DNA of 36,556 nt from Candidatus Dojkabacteria bacterium. GTDB taxonomy: Archaea; Nanobdellota; Nanobdellia; Pacearchaeales; GW2011-AR1. Positions within the stretch are counted from its first letter, which is position 1; the number at the start of each line of letters is the position of its first letter. The position numbers were made by a program, and so were the translations under genes. Location: contig JAFCCB010000011.1 of assembly GCA_017610445.1 (NCBI GenBank), forward strand, positions 1-36,556, given 5' to 3'. Shown in pieces: positions 26,320 to 36,040 of the stretch. The notes under the pieces are model-generated. The model searched no databases, was not told where the DNA came from, and saw only the letters and a list, made by a program, of their open reading frames with translations.

Positions 26320-27822
26320 TTAATATCTTCTTTTATCTCTTTGATTATCCCTTCTTCCACCACTTCTTCGATTTTTAACATTTCTACCAGAATTATTTCT
26401 TCTTTTCAATTCTCTTCTTTCATATCCTCTCTTGCTTTCAGAACTTTGTCCAGAAGAAAAACTTCTTTCTCTTTCTCTACCTCTTGAAACTAATTGTCTA
26501 TTACCATAACTTCTACTGCTATCTTTTCTTCTATCTTCTCTTCCACCATAATTTCTAGATTTTCCTTTAGAACTAGGCTTTCTTTCATAACTTCTGTTTC
26601 CTCTTCCACCATAACTTCTTTGGTCATCTCTTCTACCACGATTATTTCCAAATCTGCTATTTCTCCTTCCATCATATCTACTATGAGCCATCCATTTTAA
26701 TTCTACTCTCTTGATATATGATGTTTCTTCAAGTTTAATTTTAAAATCAGAATAATGTTTTAAAACATTTGAAAAATTATCATAATCTCTACTTGTGATT
26801 ATATTAATAACTTTACCTTTTTCACCTGCTCTTGCGGTTCTTCCAATCCTATGAATATATTCTTTAGCTTCTTTTGGAATATCATAATTGTAAATATGAG
26901 TGACATTTTTTATATCAAGCCCTCTTGCAGCAACATCTGTGCAGACAAGAACAGGAACTCTATTTGAATGAAATATTTTCATTATCTTATTTCTTTTTTT
27001 CTGAGAGAATCCACCATGAATAGGAAGCGCATTAATCCTTATTGCCTTTAAATTATTCACAACAAAATCAACATTTCTTCTGGTATTGCAAAAAACCATT
27101 GCTAATTCAGATTTTTCAGTTTCCAATAAATGTTTTAATAAAGAAAATTTTAAATCATCATTAATATTATAATATATCTGAGATAATTTTGAAGAATCTA
27201 CATAAATTTCAGCAGAAACCTCAACAGGATTAATCATATATTTTTCTGCAATCATAACAATATCAGAAGAGATTGTAGCAGAATATAATAATGTCTGTCT
27301 TTTTTCAGGGCACTGATTAATTATTTTTTCAACATCTTCTTTAAACCCCATGTCTAACATTCTGTCTGCTTCATCTAATACAAGTGTCTTAACATACTGC
27401 AAATCAATTGTTTTTCTTGATAAATGGTCTAATAATCTTCCAGGAGTTGCAATAACAATTTCCGCGCTTTCTAATTCATTTATTTGTCTGTTTATTGACA
27501 TCCCACCATAAATAGAAATAATATTTAATTTTTTATTGCTTACAAATTTTTTTAACTCTCTTGTAATTTGTTCTGCTAACTCTCTTGTAGGAGTAAGAAT
27601 TAATCCTTGCATACCACAATCTGGTTTTGAATTATGTATAAGTCCTGTCCCAAATGCAAGTGTCTTGCCACTTCCTGTTGAAGCGCCGGCTATAACATCT
27701 TTGCCCTCAAGAACTAAAGGAATAGATTTTTCCTGAATCTCGCTTGGTTCTTTAAATCCTAACTTTTTAATCTCTTTTAGAGTGGGTTCACTAATGCCTA
27801 ATTGTCTAAATTTTTCTACCAT
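26320..27822 (-). CDS. DEAD-box RNA helicase with C-terminal RG/RR-rich tail
   Basis: ASTGSGKT, VLDEADRMLDMGF, SATIS, HRIGRTARAGEKG; tail GRRNSRFGNNRGRRDDQRSYGGRGNRSYERK... Confidence 0.95.
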   Translation of the reverse strand: MVEKFRQLGISEPTLKEIKKLGFKEPSEIQEKSIPLVLEGKDVIAGASTGSGKTLAFGTGLIHNSKPDCGMQGLILTPTRELAEQITRELKKFVSNKKLNIISIYGGMSINRQINELESAEIVIATPGRLLDHLSRKTIDLQYVKTLVLDEADRMLDMGFKEDVEKIINQCPEKRQTLLYSATISSDIVMIAEKYMINPVEVSAEIYVDSSKLSQIYYNINDDLKFSLLKHLLETEKSELAMVFCNTRRNVDFVVNNLKAIRINALPIHGGFSQKKRNKIMKIFHSNRVPVLVCTDVAARGLDIKNVTHIYNYDIPKEAKEYIHRIGRTARAGEKGKVINIITSRDYDNFSNVLKHYSDFKIKLEETSYIKRVELKWMAHSRYDGRRNSRFGNNRGRRDDQRSYGGRGNRSYERKPSSKGKSRNYGGREDRRKDSSRSYGNRQLVSRGRERERSFSSGQSSESKRGYERRELKRRNNSGRNVKNRRSGGRRDNQRDKRRY

Positions 27823-27961
27823 GTTTATACTAACATAAATAAATTGTGTTAAGAAATCGTCCTGTAATTTCTTTTGACATGATTAGTTAATTAGCTAATC
27901 TTAATTTAATTTATTTTTAGGTAATTGTTTATCAGATAAAGGGTATATAAATGCTTTGCAC

Positions 27962-28657
27962 TTAATCACAAACATTATTTATCTCATATTCTCCACCATA
28001 CTCTTGCAGAAATTTATTATTACTCTCTTTCCATTCTTTATTCTCAAAAGATAATAATCCAGAAGATAAATGAGTTGCTTTTATTGGCCAAGTTCCTAAT
28101 TTCAAATTTTTATTAAATGCATCTAAACAACTGGCAATATCATAATGATGAAATTTATAATTTTCATTAAACTTCCAATTCTTTTCAAGAACTTTTTTTA
28201 AATTAACTGCAAGAAATAAACCATCCATAACTACACACTGTTTAGGAAAATGTCCAAATAATGTTGATTGGAGTTTATTATCAGAAATATACCAAATACA
28301 TCCAGAACCGCAGGTTTTATCTGCCATTACATGCCATAGAGAAGAATTTTGTATCTTAATTTTTGAAGCCCCTGCCAAACCAACAATATCATATTTTTCA
28401 ATAGCCTCATAAAGCTGTTTTTTTAATAATTTTGGTTTATGAAAACTAACATCATCATGAACAAATAATATAATATCATAATTTTTAACCAGAGTTTTAT
28501 TTAAAAATTTATTATAAATCAAAGGCAGTCCTTGTTTATTTTTTGTAATAACCTTTAAATTATAATCTTTTTTAGAAATTTTATTTAATGATTTTACCAA
28601 AGGTAAATTTTTTAATTTAGATTTTTGGGTAGCAGAAATAATTAAAATTGGTTTCAT
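27962..28657 (-). CDS. Glycosyltransferase-like protein (StrF/GT2-like)
   Basis: YDIILFVHDDVSFHKPKLLKKQLYEAIEKYDIVGLAGASK...VVMDGLFLAVNLKKV...HHYDIASCLDAFNKNLKLGTWPIKATH. Confidence 0.7.
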   Translation of the reverse strand: MKPILIISATQKSKLKNLPLVKSLNKISKKDYNLKVITKNKQGLPLIYNKFLNKTLVKNYDIILFVHDDVSFHKPKLLKKQLYEAIEKYDIVGLAGASKIKIQNSSLWHVMADKTCGSGCIWYISDNKLQSTLFGHFPKQCVVMDGLFLAVNLKKVLEKNWKFNENYKFHHYDIASCLDAFNKNLKLGTWPIKATHLSSGLLSFENKEWKESNNKFLQEYGGEYEINNVCD

Positions 28658-28780
28658 AGAAAATAAAACTTTAGAATGTTTTTAAATTTAATTAAAATCT
28701 TTTAATTATCAATGTTTAATTAAATTACGCACACCTTTAATTTTGCAGAAGAGTTTTTAAAACTGGGGATTAGTAGTAAT

Positions 28781-29113
28781 ATGAAAAAGTGGTTGAAATA
28801 TGGATTGATTGGAGCAGGAATAGGATTTATTTTGAGTTTAATTTTAATGATACTCACTATGTATTGTGCTAGTTATTATTCTAACCCATTAGGAGTTCCA
28901 GAAGGAAGTTTTGGAGGTGCATTAGATAAATCAAATATTCTTTGTGATATCTTAAATTTTGCTACATTTTGGACTGTGAGTAATATTGTGCTCATACTTT
29001 ATATTATTATTGGATTCTTTGCAGGAGCAATAATTGGTAAAATAAAATCTAAAAAAACATTTCAACTACCCTCCACCCCCAAACCCATTAAAACCAATTT
29101 AATCAAGGGATAA
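28781..29113 (+). CDS. Small membrane protein
   Basis: Two hydrophobic segments. Confidence 0.6.
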   Translation: MKKWLKYGLIGAGIGFILSLILMILTMYCASYYSNPLGVPEGSFGGALDKSNILCDILNFATFWTVSNIVLILYIIIGFFAGAIIGKIKSKKTFQLPSTPKPIKTNLIKG

Positions 29114-29169
29114 AATATATTCATTCTTAATAGAAAGATTTATAAATCTATGTTAAATATTATTAACAT

Positions 29170-29679
29170 ATGTTAAATATTATTAACAATTTAAAACCAT
29201 TTTTTGAAGATTGTTACAGAAGAATTAATATTAGAGAATACTCTCGTTTAATGAAAATATCACCACCAACTTCTTCTAAATTATTACTAAGTTATTATAA
29301 AAAGAATCTATTGTTAATGGAAAAAGATAGAAATTATATTTATTATTATGCAAATAAAAATAGCAAGGATTTCATTGATTTATCGAGAATTTATTGGAGA
29401 ACTAAATTTTTAGATATTCTAGAATATTTAAACAAAACTTTATTATCTCCTACAATTATTTTATTTGGTTCTTTATCTAAAGCAGAAGCAAAACAGGATT
29501 CAGATATTGATTTATGTGTTACAGCTCATAAAAAAAGATTAAAACTTTCAGAATTTGAGAAAAAATTAAAAAGAAAAATACAATTATTCTTTTTTGATTC
29601 AATAAAACACATAAACAACAAAGAACTTGCTAATAATATTATTAATGGATATATATTAAATGGAAAAATAAAATTATAA
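29170..29679 (+). CDS. wHTH-MNT nucleotidyltransferase (module 1)
   Basis: N-terminal HTH-like region, then TIILFGSLSKAEAKQDSDIDLCV (GSx10DxD). Confidence 0.85.
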   Translation: MLNIINNLKPFFEDCYRRINIREYSRLMKISPPTSSKLLLSYYKKNLLLMEKDRNYIYYYANKNSKDFIDLSRIYWRTKFLDILEYLNKTLLSPTIILFGSLSKAEAKQDSDIDLCVTAHKKRLKLSEFEKKLKRKIQLFFFDSIKHINNKELANNIINGYILNGKIKL

Positions 29680-30089
29680 TGGATTTTGAAGAATGTATCA
29701 AAAAAAGAATAGCTAAAGAAATAACTAAGGATGAAGAATTAATTAAATCTTTGTTAAAAACAAGCAAAAATAAATTAGATTCTGAAGGAAAACTTGAACT
29801 TGATGAAATAACTTCTGTCTCAAAAATATCTTTACTATATGATTCACTTAGAGGACTTTTAGAATCCTTAGCCCTAAAAAATGGATTTAAAATTTATAAT
29901 CATGAATGTTATGTTTATTTTTTAAAAGAAATACTTAATAAAAATATAATCGCAGAAGAATTTGATGAATTAAGAAAGATAAGAAATAGCATTAATTATT
30001 ATGGAAAAGAAATTTTTATTAAAGAAGCAAAAGAGATTTTAAAGAGAATAACAGATTTAAGGTTGGGGATTCTGGACTTATTAAAATAA
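29679..30089 (+). CDS. HEPN-like partner (module 1)
   Basis: Overlaps the MNT stop by one nt; C-terminal FDELRKIRNSINYYGKEIFIKEAKEILKRI. Confidence 0.75.
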   Translation: MDFEECIKKRIAKEITKDEELIKSLLKTSKNKLDSEGKLELDEITSVSKISLLYDSLRGLLESLALKNGFKIYNHECYVYFLKEILNKNIIAEEFDELRKIRNSINYYGKEIFIKEAKEILKRITDLRLGILDLLK

Positions 30090-30180
30090 AATTTAGAGAA
30101 CGTTGTTTCACACTTACGCGCAACTCAAATTTTAAAATCCATTTAACATCAATTAAAATATTTACCAAGAAATTTCCCTT

Positions 30181-30984
30181 TTAAATCTTCTTAAACCCTT
30201 TCCAAGCAGCCTCAAATAACTGCTCCATTGCAACAGCAAAAAAATCTGTTGAAAGCCAAATAGCAACATCATAATTAGGATGAACTTTTTCATCATCTAA
30301 AATCATAAACAATAATTGATTGCTGTCAACAATTGCAAACCTTGCCCTGACTTCATTGCTGTTTTTAACCTCAGCAACTTTTGACAAATCTTTTGCAACC
30401 TGTTTATTTTCTGCAGTAATTTGGCTTGCAATTCTTATTACAACCCCTCTTTTCTTTGCTTTTTCAAAACTAGGCATTAAAGCTTCAAGTTTCCTGTTCA
30501 AGCCAGGAGCAGTTGTAACAATTGTAATTGTTTTTTCAGCCTCTCTAATCATCATATCTAAATGATTGTAAACATTTTGTCTTCCTCTTAAACTTCCAGA
30601 CAAATCAGAAGGTTCAACAAATTTCACCCCATTAGTAAATAGAGAATTTAATTCATTAAGGATGTCCTCTCCTTTTAATTTATCCAATCTCTTGCTTTTT
30701 TCATCTGCACCTTTTATTAGGTTTTTTTTCACTCTTTCAATAACTTCTTCAGGTTTCAAAGCAACAAATTTAATTGGCTTTCCTAATTTCATGACGATAA
30801 AACCTTTTTTCTCCAAAGTTTCAAGAATATCATAAGTCCTGCTTCTTGGGACATCAGAAATATTACTTAATTCACCAGCAGTAGAAACCCCTCGTGAAAG
30901 CAAAGCAGTCCACACTTTAACTTCATACATATTAAGGTCAAATATTTTCCTCAGTCTGCCCAAAAACTCCTCTTTAACTATCAT
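30181..30984 (-). CDS. TrmB-family transcriptional regulator
   Basis: LNMYEVKVWTALLSRGVSTAGELSNISDVPRSRTYDILETLEKKGFI plus C-terminal regulatory domain. Confidence 0.88.
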   Translation of the reverse strand: MIVKEEFLGRLRKIFDLNMYEVKVWTALLSRGVSTAGELSNISDVPRSRTYDILETLEKKGFIVMKLGKPIKFVALKPEEVIERVKKNLIKGADEKSKRLDKLKGEDILNELNSLFTNGVKFVEPSDLSGSLRGRQNVYNHLDMMIREAEKTITIVTTAPGLNRKLEALMPSFEKAKKRGVVIRIASQITAENKQVAKDLSKVAEVKNSNEVRARFAIVDSNQLLFMILDDEKVHPNYDVAIWLSTDFFAVAMEQLFEAAWKGFKKI

Positions 30985-31037
30985 GATAGAATAAGTGGGA
31001 TTTAGTATTTAAATGTTTTTGTTATTTGAAAATGGTA

Positions 31038-33827
31038 TTAAGATGATAGTTTTGTGAAAAGTATTTTTAGATGCTTGTCTTTAATCTTTTCATCTGTCTT
31101 ATATCTATAACCTTTTTCTTCAACTTTTCCAATCAAAACAGCGTCACTGTTTGTTCTTTTTTTGATTAAATCAATTTGTCCAACAATCAGTTTCTTAAAA
31201 TCATCATCAACTACAAGAGCAAGTTTAATCCGGTCATTTTTAACTAACCCAGATTTTTTACGCAAAGCCTGAACTTTCCTTGAAATCTCCCGGGCATAAC
31301 CTTCTGCTTTTAATTCAGAAGTCATTTTTGTATCAAGTTTAACATTTAATTTACCTTTTTTAATCTCCACTCCCTTAACATTTAATTGATTAGCAATTAT
31401 TTTCTGCAGTTCTTTATTAACAGAATTATCAGCAGAAATAACAGCTTTTGTTAAAGGCCATTTTAATCCAATTTTAGTTTTATCTCTTTCAGCCAAACCT
31501 TTTTCAATAATTTCAAAAGCCATATTAAATTCTTTCTCTAATTTCTCATTAATCATCTTTTTATCCACTTTAGGCCAGTCAGAAAGATGCACAGATTCTT
31601 CTTTCACAATTTTTTTCTCTCTAAGTTCCTGCCAAATTTCCTCACACAAAAAAGGAATTGCAGGAGCAAGAAGCTTAAACAGCCCAATTCTTATTTTATT
31701 TAGAGTCTCATAAACTTCTGCCTGCCTTTCTCTGATAATTTGAATATAAGTCCTTGATAAATCTACAATCAAAAAATCTTCAATTAATTGAACAACTTCA
31801 TAAAATTTAAAATCATCATAACTTTTAATCACATTTCCAATCAAATTGTTATACCTGCTCAAAATCCATTTATCTTCAACTTTCAGAACAGATTTTTTAT
31901 TCTTCAATTGATTAACAAAATTATTAACATTAGTTAAAACCCTGAATGTTTTCTGAATTTCTTTAAACTCAGATTCATTAAACGCAAAATCATCCCCTTT
32001 GGAAGTTTTTGCAAAATAATATCTTAAATAATCTCTATTGTATTTTTCGATTATCTCCTGAGGTTTTATTATATTTCCTTTGGATTTAGACATTTTCTTT
32101 TTCCCTAAATCTAAAACCATTCCATGGACAAGAATATTTTTAAACGGTTTTTTATTAAATTTTATTTCTGATAAAATCAGCTGAGAATTCCACCATCCCC
32201 TTATCTGATCTTTGCCCTCTAAATTTAAATCAGCAGGCCAGAATTTTTTAAATTCTTTTTTATTTAAAGCAGCCCAGCTTGAAACACCAGAATCAAACCA
32301 AACATCCAACACATCTTGAACTCTTTTCATTCTGCCTCCGCACTTGCATTTTAGCACAACTTCATCAATTTCAGGTTTATGAACACTTTTAATCTTCCCG
32401 CCTAATTTTTTTAATTCTGCAATACTTCCTGCAACAATTTTATTACCGCATTTTTCACAGACCCAAATTGGCAAAGGCGTCCCCCAATATCTTTTTCTTG
32501 AAACAGGCCAGTCAGAAATTCCATCCAACCATGCCTTCATTCTCAGTTTCATGTAATTAGGAATCCAGTTTGTTTTTTCATTTTCTTTTAATAATTCAGA
32601 ATGAATAGCAGAAATCTTCAGAAACCACTGCGGTTGAGAAATCATCAACAGCGGGCTCTTGCATCTCCAGCACAAAGGATAATCATGGAGATATTTTTTT
32701 TCATAAACCAGCATATTATCTTTTTTTAAATCACTAATAATTTCATCATCAACAATTCTTGCTTTTTTCCCTGCATATTTCCCAGCCTCTTTAGTTAATA
32801 TTCCATTAATATTCACAGGCGAAGGCATATCTAGTCTATATTTTTTGCCAACTTCAAAATCCTCTTTCCCATGCCCAGGAGCACAATGAACCAAACCAGT
32901 TCCCTCCTCTAAATTAACATATCTTTTAGAAAAAATAATCTTATAGGCATTTTTCAAGTTCAGATTTAGATTTTTAGAAAGAGGATTTTCATACTCCCAG
33001 CCATTCATTTGCTCCCCTTTAAATGTTTTTTTAACAGCATAATCTTTTTTTATTTCTTTCATTATTTTAGGAATAAGCTCTTTAGCCATAATCCATTTCT
33101 CTCTTCCAACTGAAATTTCCTGATAATCAAAATTAGGGTTTATCATAACCCCGGTATTTCCAGGTAAAGTCCAGGGGGTTGTTGTCCAGATTATCAAAAA
33201 AACATCTTTTTTATCCTTTAAAGGAAACTTGACAAAAATACTCATGTCCTCCTGCTTTGCATATTCAATTTCATTGTAAGCAACAGCTGTTTCACATCTC
33301 GGGCAAATATGAACAGGATATTTCCCCAAATATAACAATCCTTTTTTATCTGCAACTTTAAAACAATCCCAGATTGTCTCAACATACTCTTTATTTAAAG
33401 TAAGATAAGGATTTTTAAAATTCATCCAAACACCCAAATTCTCAAACTCATCATTCATAACCCCAATAAATCTTGTCGCAAACTCTTTGCATTTATCAAC
33501 AAATTTTTTCACGCCATATTTTTCAATGTCTTTTTTTGATTTGCTTCCGATTTCTTTTTCAATCTGAAATTCAATAGGAAGTCCATGAGTATCATAACCA
33601 GCTCTGTCAAAAACATTAAATCCCTGCAACCGATGGCTCCTCATAGCAATATCTTTTAGAATTTTATTAAGAGCAGTTCCCATGTGAATATGCCCTGTTG
33701 CATAAGGAGGCCCGTCCATCATATAAAATGGCTTCCCATTTGTATTTTTCTTAACAGATTTTTCATAAATCTTTTTAGATTTCCAAAACTGCAATATTTG
33801 TTTTTCTGTTTCTTGTGATTTATACAT
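31038..33827 (-). CDS. ileS: Isoleucyl-tRNA synthetase
   Basis: DGPPYATGHIHMGTALNKILKD, DRAGYDTHGLPIE, KMSKSKGN, IWTTTPWTLPGN. Confidence 0.97.
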   Translation of the reverse strand: MYKSQETEKQILQFWKSKKIYEKSVKKNTNGKPFYMMDGPPYATGHIHMGTALNKILKDIAMRSHRLQGFNVFDRAGYDTHGLPIEFQIEKEIGSKSKKDIEKYGVKKFVDKCKEFATRFIGVMNDEFENLGVWMNFKNPYLTLNKEYVETIWDCFKVADKKGLLYLGKYPVHICPRCETAVAYNEIEYAKQEDMSIFVKFPLKDKKDVFLIIWTTTPWTLPGNTGVMINPNFDYQEISVGREKWIMAKELIPKIMKEIKKDYAVKKTFKGEQMNGWEYENPLSKNLNLNLKNAYKIIFSKRYVNLEEGTGLVHCAPGHGKEDFEVGKKYRLDMPSPVNINGILTKEAGKYAGKKARIVDDEIISDLKKDNMLVYEKKYLHDYPLCWRCKSPLLMISQPQWFLKISAIHSELLKENEKTNWIPNYMKLRMKAWLDGISDWPVSRKRYWGTPLPIWVCEKCGNKIVAGSIAELKKLGGKIKSVHKPEIDEVVLKCKCGGRMKRVQDVLDVWFDSGVSSWAALNKKEFKKFWPADLNLEGKDQIRGWWNSQLILSEIKFNKKPFKNILVHGMVLDLGKKKMSKSKGNIIKPQEIIEKYNRDYLRYYFAKTSKGDDFAFNESEFKEIQKTFRVLTNVNNFVNQLKNKKSVLKVEDKWILSRYNNLIGNVIKSYDDFKFYEVVQLIEDFLIVDLSRTYIQIIRERQAEVYETLNKIRIGLFKLLAPAIPFLCEEIWQELREKKIVKEESVHLSDWPKVDKKMINEKLEKEFNMAFEIIEKGLAERDKTKIGLKWPLTKAVISADNSVNKELQKIIANQLNVKGVEIKKGKLNVKLDTKMTSELKAEGYAREISRKVQALRKKSGLVKNDRIKLALVVDDDFKKLIVGQIDLIKKRTNSDAVLIGKVEEKGYRYKTDEKIKDKHLKILFTKLSS
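33765..33809. repeat. 45-bp exact direct repeat, copy in ileS N-terminal coding region
   Basis: ATAAATCTTTTTAGATTTCCAAAACTGCAATATTTGTTTTTCTGT, identical to 34869-34913. Confidence 0.97.
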
Positions 33828-34275
33828 TTTTTTCCTGCAAACTTTTAATTAATTTAGGATATATCCTGTTTAGGAAATTTAAGACTTTTTCTGCATACTC
33901 TTTATCTAATATTTTTCCATAATATATTATTCCATTTCTAAAATATCTTAGCTGGTCTGCGAATTGCACCTCATTTTCAGAAAAACCTAATTCTTTCAAA
34001 TAAGAAACTTCTGCTTCATGGGCACCAACTCCAGTAGTGCCAAATCCATTTAATAACATTCTTGCTCTTATTAATTCCATAATAATATCATAAATTAGTT
34101 TAATTATACTATTAGAATTTTCATTATTTATCTCAAAATTTTTTATTAATTTTTTAAGAAATAAACGTGTTTTTTTAGCTTCTTGTATTAAAAAATTTGC
34201 TCTTGATTTATTTGGGGTTTGTGTTTTTACCTTTCCTTCCTTTAATAATTTACCAAAATTTTTTAATAGTTTCAT
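33820..34275 (-). CDS. HEPN-like partner (module 2)
   Basis: QLRYFRNGIIYYGKILDKEYAEKVLNFLNRIYPKL; overlaps MNT by 4 nt and the ileS start by 8 nt. Confidence 0.75.
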   Translation of the reverse strand: MKLLKNFGKLLKEGKVKTQTPNKSRANFLIQEAKKTRLFLKKLIKNFEINNENSNSIIKLIYDIIMELIRARMLLNGFGTTGVGAHEAEVSYLKELGFSENEVQFADQLRYFRNGIIYYGKILDKEYAEKVLNFLNRIYPKLIKSLQEKNV

Positions 34276-34820
34276 AATTCAACACCTCCCACCAAAACTA
34301 TTCCATTGTATAAATTTTCTTTAAGATTATTATGAATATTTTTAAATGAATCATAAAAATTAATTATTACTTCTTTTCCAAGGAATTTATCAAACTTCTC
34401 TATATTAATTGTTTTTCCCTTTGTTCCAATTATTGCAATATCAATATCTGAGCTTATTATGTCTTCTCCCTTTGAATAGCTTCCAAAAAGAATAATCGTG
34501 CATCCTGGGAATCCTTCAAATAAAAAGTCAGAAAGTTCGGATTCATAAATCATTTTTAAATTTTCAACCCGCTTCATTTCAATTGCTTTTTTATTGTCTC
34601 TGTTTAATTCAACAGAGGAAATATTCGCCTTTCCATGATAATTAGCAATCTTTAAAATATCTTCTTTTTTTAATTGTTTTAATGATTTTCCAACAGCGGT
34701 TGGGGATACTTTAAGTAATTTAGCTATTTCTCTTTGACTTAATGAATTTCCAGCATTAATACATAGAAGTCTGAAAATAGCATTCTGTAATCTTGTCCAT
34801 TTTAGTTTATACTTGTCCAT
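34272..34820 (-). CDS. wHTH-MNT nucleotidyltransferase (module 2)
   Basis: LSQREIAKLLKVSPTAVGKSLKQLKKE (HTH) and TIILFGSYSKGEDIISSDIDIAII. Confidence 0.88.
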   Translation of the reverse strand: MDKYKLKWTRLQNAIFRLLCINAGNSLSQREIAKLLKVSPTAVGKSLKQLKKEDILKIANYHGKANISSVELNRDNKKAIEMKRVENLKMIYESELSDFLFEGFPGCTIILFGSYSKGEDIISSDIDIAIIGTKGKTINIEKFDKFLGKEVIINFYDSFKNIHNNLKENLYNGIVLVGGVEL

Positions 34821-34846
34821 CTTAATTTATACTTGTCCATCTTAAT
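34807..34846. repeat. Two 20-bp tandem repeats spanning the MNT start codon
   Basis: TTTATACTTGTCCATCTTAA repeated at 34807 and 34827; each contains CAT (minus-strand ATG). Confidence 0.85.
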
Positions 34847-34868
34847 TTATATGTGTAAACTTTAGTTT

Positions 34869-34925
34869 ATAAATCTTTTTAGATTTCCAAAACTGCAATA
34901 TTTGTTTTTCTGTATCTTTTTCCAT
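34869..34925 (-). pseudogene. Remnant of an ileS 5' end (MEKDTEKQILQFWKSKKIY...)
   Basis: Minus-strand translation from ATG at 34925 matches the first residues of IleS (ETEKQILQFWKSKKIYEKS); DNA identity 45/45 to ileS. Confidence 0.85.
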
Positions 34926-34955
34926 TTTATTACATATTTTTTTATGTTTTTAAAT

Positions 34956-35924
34956 TTACTCAAATATAATCTTTGGAAGTTTGTAGCTTGATGTCTCTTC
35001 TAAAATCAAGAAAGTATCATAGATTTTTATTTCATCATAAAATTTTGACCTTAAATCATTAATGAAATCTCTTAATTCAGAGGAATTCTTAACTATAACC
35101 CCTATATCAAAATCATATACTCCTGACTTGGTATATTGGTAAAAAAAAGTTATTTTTTTATTTGTCCTAAAATACTCTTTAATTCTTTTTTCAATTTCTT
35201 TATTTGGTTTTGTTAGTTTTATCTGAAAACCTTGCCATTCAAATCCAAGAGCTTTGTAATTTATAGAGATAGAATAACCTAAGATTATCTTATTTTTTTC
35301 AAGTTGTTTTATCCTTTGTTTCATTGCATTTGGTGTAAGTTTTAATCCATTAGATATTTCAATATATGTTGCCCTAGGATTAGCATTTAATTTTTTTAAA
35401 ATATTTAGGTTGATTTTGTCTATCTTAAAGTTTTCTATTGCCTTATCTTCTTTTCCCATATTAATTAAAGGCTGGTCAATTATTTTATTAAAAAAATATT
35501 CAGCTTCTGAAACATCTAATACCAAATATTCCCCTATATTTTCTTTAAATTTCGTTAAAAAACTTGTAATAAAGTCATTTAGGTCTTTTTGGCCTTTTGA
35601 ATAAACATCAAAGCATAAACTCCATTTTCCAGTTAAAGGACCTACCCAATTTGCCTGAGAGTTTTCTTCTAAATAATCTAAGATTTGTTTTTCTTTTTCA
35701 TCAGTGATTTTATCAAATTGTAAAAAAACTACATTATGAAAAAATCCTAAAGCTTTGTAATTGATTTCTGTTACAAATTCATTAATAACCTTTTGTTTTA
35801 AGAGACTCTGGATTCTATAATAAACATTTTCTCTGGATAATCTTACTTTTTTACCTAATTTAGATAAAGTTATTCTTGAGTTTCTAAGTAGTTCTTTTAG
35901 TATTTTTTTGTCTATTTTATTCAT
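34956..35924 (-). CDS. Lrp/AsnC-family regulator with two HTH units
   Basis: NKIDKKILKELLRNSRITLSKLGKKVRLSRENVYYRIQSLLKQKVI and INLNILKKLNANPRATYIEISNGLKLTPNAMKQRIKQLEKNKII. Confidence 0.88.
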   Translation of the reverse strand: MNKIDKKILKELLRNSRITLSKLGKKVRLSRENVYYRIQSLLKQKVINEFVTEINYKALGFFHNVVFLQFDKITDEKEKQILDYLEENSQANWVGPLTGKWSLCFDVYSKGQKDLNDFITSFLTKFKENIGEYLVLDVSEAEYFFNKIIDQPLINMGKEDKAIENFKIDKINLNILKKLNANPRATYIEISNGLKLTPNAMKQRIKQLEKNKIILGYSISINYKALGFEWQGFQIKLTKPNKEIEKRIKEYFRTNKKITFFYQYTKSGVYDFDIGVIVKNSSELRDFINDLRSKFYDEIKIYDTFLILEETSSYKLPKIIFE

Positions 35925-36040
35925 ATTTTTACATAAATGAACTATTAGTATATAAATATTTCGTTTTCGTAAAGAATTAGTTAGAGATATTTTATATAAC
36001 TTATATTATTAATTAAATAAATACAATAGGAGAAAGAAGA

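Noticed and set aside
26227-26700. ORFs 26227..26487, 26490..26675 and 26494..26700
   Set aside because: Alternate-frame or antisense readings of the helicase RG-rich tail.
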